From contig CALYLX010000126.1 of NCBI GenBank assembly GCA_944990035.1, positions 1,798,001 to 1,862,000 on the forward strand: a DNA stretch of 64,000 nucleotides, written 5' to 3'. The notes under the pieces were generated by a model, which did no database searches, had not been told where the DNA came from, and was given only the letters and a program-made list of their open reading frames with translations. Below are positions 59,900 to 64,000 of the stretch, piece after piece. The DNA is from Clitopilus passeckerianus. Taxonomy: Eukaryota > Basidiomycota > Agaricomycetes > Agaricales > Entolomataceae. The position numbers and the translations under genes are program-made. How positions within the stretch are numbered: the first letter of the stretch is position 1; each line of letters begins with the position of its first letter.

Positions 59900-62800
59900 T
59901 TATGATGGTGTGGGATCCTCGTCCTCTGGCTGTTCGGGGGTGTCTGAGATTTCACTTGCTAGAGGAGAGCTAGGAGTATTCGGGGCCCTCAACCTTCGAG
60001 GTCGCCGGGTCGTCGCAGGTAATGGAGATGGCGGGGGAGGCACTGAGAAGCCATCGGATTTTAGTGCAGCCAACAGGTCACGAGCCTTGTCTCCTAGGTC
60101 ATCCTTAGACACTGAACTATCAAGAAGGATCTGGAGCGGCTGTTGAGCAGTTGGCTCGGCACTAGGTCGTGCACGGCGCGCTTTACGAACTGGATCGCCA
60201 GTCATCAGTTTCTTGAGTGCATTGTCTAAGACTTCGGTGTTCTCGTTTTCAGCGGCCTCAAGCTCCTTCTGGCGGGCGAGGCGGTTCTGTTCCATAGCTT
60301 GCTTGCGTTTTTCTGTCGCCTCCTTCTCTTCCGCGGCCGTCCGGTTTTCAACCTGACATTTCTATGAGACGACGTCAACGTGAGAAAGTCTTCTAGGTGC
60401 CGTCCACGAACTAACTCACCCGATAGGAAGTAACAAACGTTTTGAAGGTCCCGTAAAATTCTGAAGACGACATGTTCCTATCCTCTTCGCCGTAGTAGCT
60501 GACGACGTCGGTGAAGGTTGAATCGGCGTTGTTAATGTCGTGGATCAGATCCTCCATCTTTCCAGTTGCTTTCTGAGCAAACGACCACATCTGTCGTCCG
60601 TATCTGTCCTTGGGATCTAGGTCAGTGAAGTGCTCCTCGAGCTCTTCTTTGATACGTTTGAGTCCATCGCGTAACTCAGCGAGAGTCTTTCGGAGGTCTT
60701 GCAGATTAACTGTGTATGTGCTTTCAGCCGACTGAGAGCACCGTTACAACAACAGATCACTTATACCTCTGTAAGCTTCTGCAGGTTTCTCCAACTCGTT
60801 CAAGAACTCTTCCATTTCAGGGAATTGTTTGTTCACAGTTCGCTCCAGGAAGTGTAGAAGAGTCGTGTTGTTCACGGACTTAGTATCCACAAGCTACGTG
60901 AAGCAAGGGTTAGTTTCAAGCATCAGGAATGTCGCAGCGTACTTGCCTTGTTGATACTGCTCACTCTGAACCCAAAAGCACCTCCTTTGATACCTGTCCC
61001 ATTCATGTAGTTACCGATTAGCAGAATTAACTAGAAGGACAGAGTCAGTCAGCTCGCAGACATCATAGTGAAAGTTGCGCGAACACTGAGCAATTCCTTG
61101 AAATGCTTGGCTTCAAGGAGAGACCTTCCAGCGTCCGAAAGTCTGCGAGCGCCCTGTTTAATTACTGAGATTCAGCTTGTTTACGGGCGGCAGAACACTT
61201 CATACCTCATCAAGCAGAGACCAGTTCTCTTCGAAAGTGACTTTGTATAGCATTCCCTCGATGCGAGGACCTAATCGGTCAATCTGAATGAGCTGTACCA
61301 TCAGACGATCTGAGGGATGCAGCCCCGCGAGTTCTTCAGGATCAGCATTTCGATAGACATTTAGTTTGCCGACCTGCTTTGGCCTGAGATTATGCATAAT
61401 CAAGTTGGGTGGAAGACATACTTGTTCAGGGGAAGGTAGTACTCGCTTGAGTTCGTCGAGGAAGAGATGCGTGCATAAGTTCTGGTCAAAATCTCTAATT
61501 CGTCTGGCGACTTCCTCCGGTTCTGTATTTCGGATGGGCTTCATAAGAATTTCTGTGATTGGAAGCATTGGTTAGCCGCTGTGTGTTTTTCGAGCTCCCT
61601 ATGACGTACCAATGCGCTTCTTGGTATCCTGGTCCAAAACACTCTTGAGTTCTGCTCGTTTCTGACGCGCTAAAACGACTTAAGTCAGATCCAAAATAAA
61701 CATGATATTGTTTTCTTTACCCATGAGGTTGATAACAAGTTGCTTCGCCTTGAAATCTTCTTCCATTTCTCTCCAGACACCGTCTAATTGAAGTTTCTGA
61801 AGCATCTCCATTTCCTTGTCAGCCTGCTCAACATTCCAAATTGTCTTCCCAACTTGTTGATGAGGAAGTTTGTCCCACTGAAGCTGCTTCATTTTGATGC
61901 TCGGAGTCAATGGCATTTCTTTGCGTAGCGCTAATAGGTTGCCGATGTTTGCTCCTAGCAGACCAGAATTTCGGGAACTGTGAGCCGAAGTCGATGTGGA
62001 TGAGAACCCTTTGGAAGGAGGAGGTGGCGGTGGTGGCGGTGGAGAACTCGACGAGGAAGTAGGAGCAGACAACTTGAAACCTGGCGGAGGTGGCGGAGGT
62101 GGCGGTGGCGGCGGTGGGGGAGGACCCCCAGGAGCAGAGAGAAATCCTCCTGGAGGCGGCGGTGGAGGAGGGGGTGGGGGTGGTGGGGGTGGTGCAATAG
62201 AGGAAGGAGTGGTGGACGTCAAATCACCCTTTCCAGGTAACTTATCGCCGTTGATGTCAATTTGTGGGAGATCGCCCTTGGCAGAAGCAGCTGCGCTGCC
62301 CAGCGTCAAGGAGCTCTCCTCTGTAAGGTTAGAAAATCCGCTCTTCGTGGATTGGGTATATTCACTATCGTCGTCGCGGGGTCCCGGCGAAGCCGAACGA
62401 CTGGAATCCAGCTCAGCCTGCTCTTCCGGAGGTGAGAGGAGGCCTTTGGGCGCCCAACTAGGTTCCCCCTTGAGGCCAGGTCGTTGGGTTCGACGTGGGG
62501 AGCCTCTGATACTCCTCGACGAGAGAGAACCTGCTGGCGAGGAAGACTACAAGATCTTAGGATCCATCGATTCGAATGTTGACTGACACTTACCATGCCT
62601 GCCGCCATCTGTTGCTGAATCTGTTCTTGTGCATCTGCATCGTCCGCATCCATGAACTGCGAGACCCGGCCGTTTTCATCGATGAGGTTTACCGGTTGTC
62701 CCACTTTAGATACTTTCTTACTTCCAGCGCGTCGAGTACGCCTCAGGCTTGATTTGCCGGGAGTCGCATCAAGGTCCTCATCTACGCCGTCATCGCCCTC

Positions 62801-64000
62801 GAGCTGACGGCTTGTGGAGCGTCGGTGCCGGATGGTATTCCCTTCGCGACCTTCCAGAATGTTGATGGTTTTCCGGCGCTGGAAGTCCTTCTCAAGCTTC
62901 TGTACGAGCGCCTGCCTCTGCTCCAGAGCACCGCCGCCAAACACATCGGCACCTTTCCCCAAATCCTTCAGCATCCTGAACAACTCCATTATCTGCTGTT
63001 CTAACTGAAGTATTCGCTCTTCGTAGCCTGTCTTTTGTGCGTGGAGCTGGCTTTGAAGGCGCATGGTGGTTTCTCTTGAGACGGAGAGCTTTTCCTCCAT
63101 ATGAGAAAGTTGCCCTTTCAGTTTACCGACCATACCCTCCTCGCCTTGGGCAAGCTCCTCCTCCAATGACTCCTTCTCTATCTTCAACCTGGCAGCGGCG
63201 ATTCGTGCCTCGTTTGCTTCGGCTTCCAGCATTTGAAGGCGGTCAGCCTCATTGAAATACGAGATTATGCGTTCCACAGACTGCCCAAATCGTTGTTCTG
63301 CCTTGGCTAGCTTCTTGTCCAAGACCACATCGGTGACCAGGGAGTCGATAAGCTGGTAATAATGCACGAGTGGCTGCCCTTCGTCCTTGATCAACAGCAA
63401 ATGCTGCATCATCGACAAGAAGTAGTCTTTAGCCCGGGTATCCTGGGTACGAGCATATATGGCGTTGAAGACATCTTGGGGATTCCTGAGATCTTGCAAA
63501 ATCTCTTCGTCAAGCCTCTCGCGGAGTTGGATCTCATCATCGGCGAGTATCTGTTCGATGCGCCCTAGTTGTTCGTCGATCGTAGGCATACCGAAGTTCC
63601 GGCAGAGGAGCTTGATTCTGTCGAATCCTGCAGCTTCCATTTGAGAGCGGTAGTGCAGTCGCAAATCCAGATCATCGGTTCCTGTTAGTATAGCCATGAT
63701 GAGGAGAAGATTCGCAAGCTATTTTGGACATGAGCGATAGTAGTTAGAATAGAGCCCAATCCACCTACCGCGTATTCATTCATTGAACTCTCGCTCCCGC
63801 CACCTCGCTTGATCTCCTCGCTTGCACCCACTTTGCTCCCCAAGATCCCTCTACCGGAAAGAGCGATTTCAAGGCTCTTGAACCAGTAGTCGTAACATCC
63901 TCCATCCCCGTTGTTGTTGGAACTTAATGCCTCTAGGCCAGCGGTTACAAGTTGACACGACTCGGGAAGTAGAGGTCGATAAACAGCCAGAAAAGAGAGG
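59900..64000 (-). CDS. Formin (actin nucleator), 5' end outside the window
   Basis: Formins nucleate and elongate unbranched actin for polarity and septation. From the right edge on the minus strand: FH3/armadillo part (SLEIALSGRGILGSK, LDLRLHYRSQMEAAGFDRIK, LLCRNFG), dimerisation and coiled-coil region (LKIEKESLEEELAQGEEG, YEERILQLEQQIMELFRML), FH1 with three poly-Pro runs (about 62000-62210), and FH2 (KMKQLQWDKLPHQQVGKTIW, LNVYRNADPEELAGLHPSDR, LLIGNYMNGTGIKGGAFGFR). A C-terminal autoinhibitory-like motif follows (LDNALKKLMTGDPVRKARRA). The stop TAA is at 59900-59902. Many short introns. The domain order is that of diaphanous-type formins (SepA/Bni1/For3 group). No damage seen. Confidence 0.9.

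Noticed and set aside
61996..62586. 196-residue Gly/Glu-rich plus-strand frame
   Set aside because: It is the antisense of the formin poly-Pro FH1 region.

Overview
The window looks like nuclear DNA of a mushroom-forming basidiomycete (Agaricomycete-type). Protein genes carry many short introns of about 50-60 nt with GTRNGT-like donors, and the mobile elements are basidiomycete types: Tad/I-like LINEs with an RNase H domain, chromodomain Ty3/gypsy, Ty1/copia and Plavaka/KDZ-type transposases. Only the last 7.6 kb reads as ordinary host sequence: an ER glucosidase I (GH63) gene and the 3' part of a formin gene, both on the minus strand. The rest is nested transposons. No function or date below comes from a database search.

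1-14.7 kb is a pile-up of one LINE family. A nearly full-length copy (5226-12443, + strand) has ORF1 with zinc knuckles, then endonuclease, reverse transcriptase and RNase H. Around it lie at least five truncated copies in both orientations. All complete 3' ends share a GC-rich hairpin just before the A tail. One insertion (3030-4582) is a 1.55 kb chimera: tRNA-like head, about 1 kb body of unknown origin, and the LINE 3' end, bounded by a 15-bp target-site duplication (TSD). It behaves like a very long SINE.

14.7-16.3 kb holds remnants: a Plavaka transposase fragment, an unknown small ORF and an RNase H fragment.

16320-53998 is a Russian-doll nest. Copia A (LTRs at 16320 and 47099/53998) is interrupted in integrase by a gypsy chromovirus (19761-43555, TSD aagcg). 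The gypsy protease is interrupted by a 16.7 kb DNA transposon (24899-41560). That transposon carries a Plavaka-type transposase gene, a divergently transcribed companion gene, a tRNA-like repeat array and an intron-bearing decayed SEC61 copy. It was itself hit by a Tc1 element (26664-28273) and a 281-bp short element. Copia B (47252-53745, TSD tatat) sits inside the right LTR of copia A.

At least six short elements with CAG...CTG termini inserted at AT share the termini of the 16.7 kb transposon and may be its non-autonomous relatives. Premature stops across the nested elements are overwhelmingly TGA, often where Arg is expected. This fits CGA-to-TGA decay of methylated CpG in silenced DNA.

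53998-56396 holds a hAT-type MITE, two more short elements and AT-rich sequence. 56397-64000 holds the host genes.
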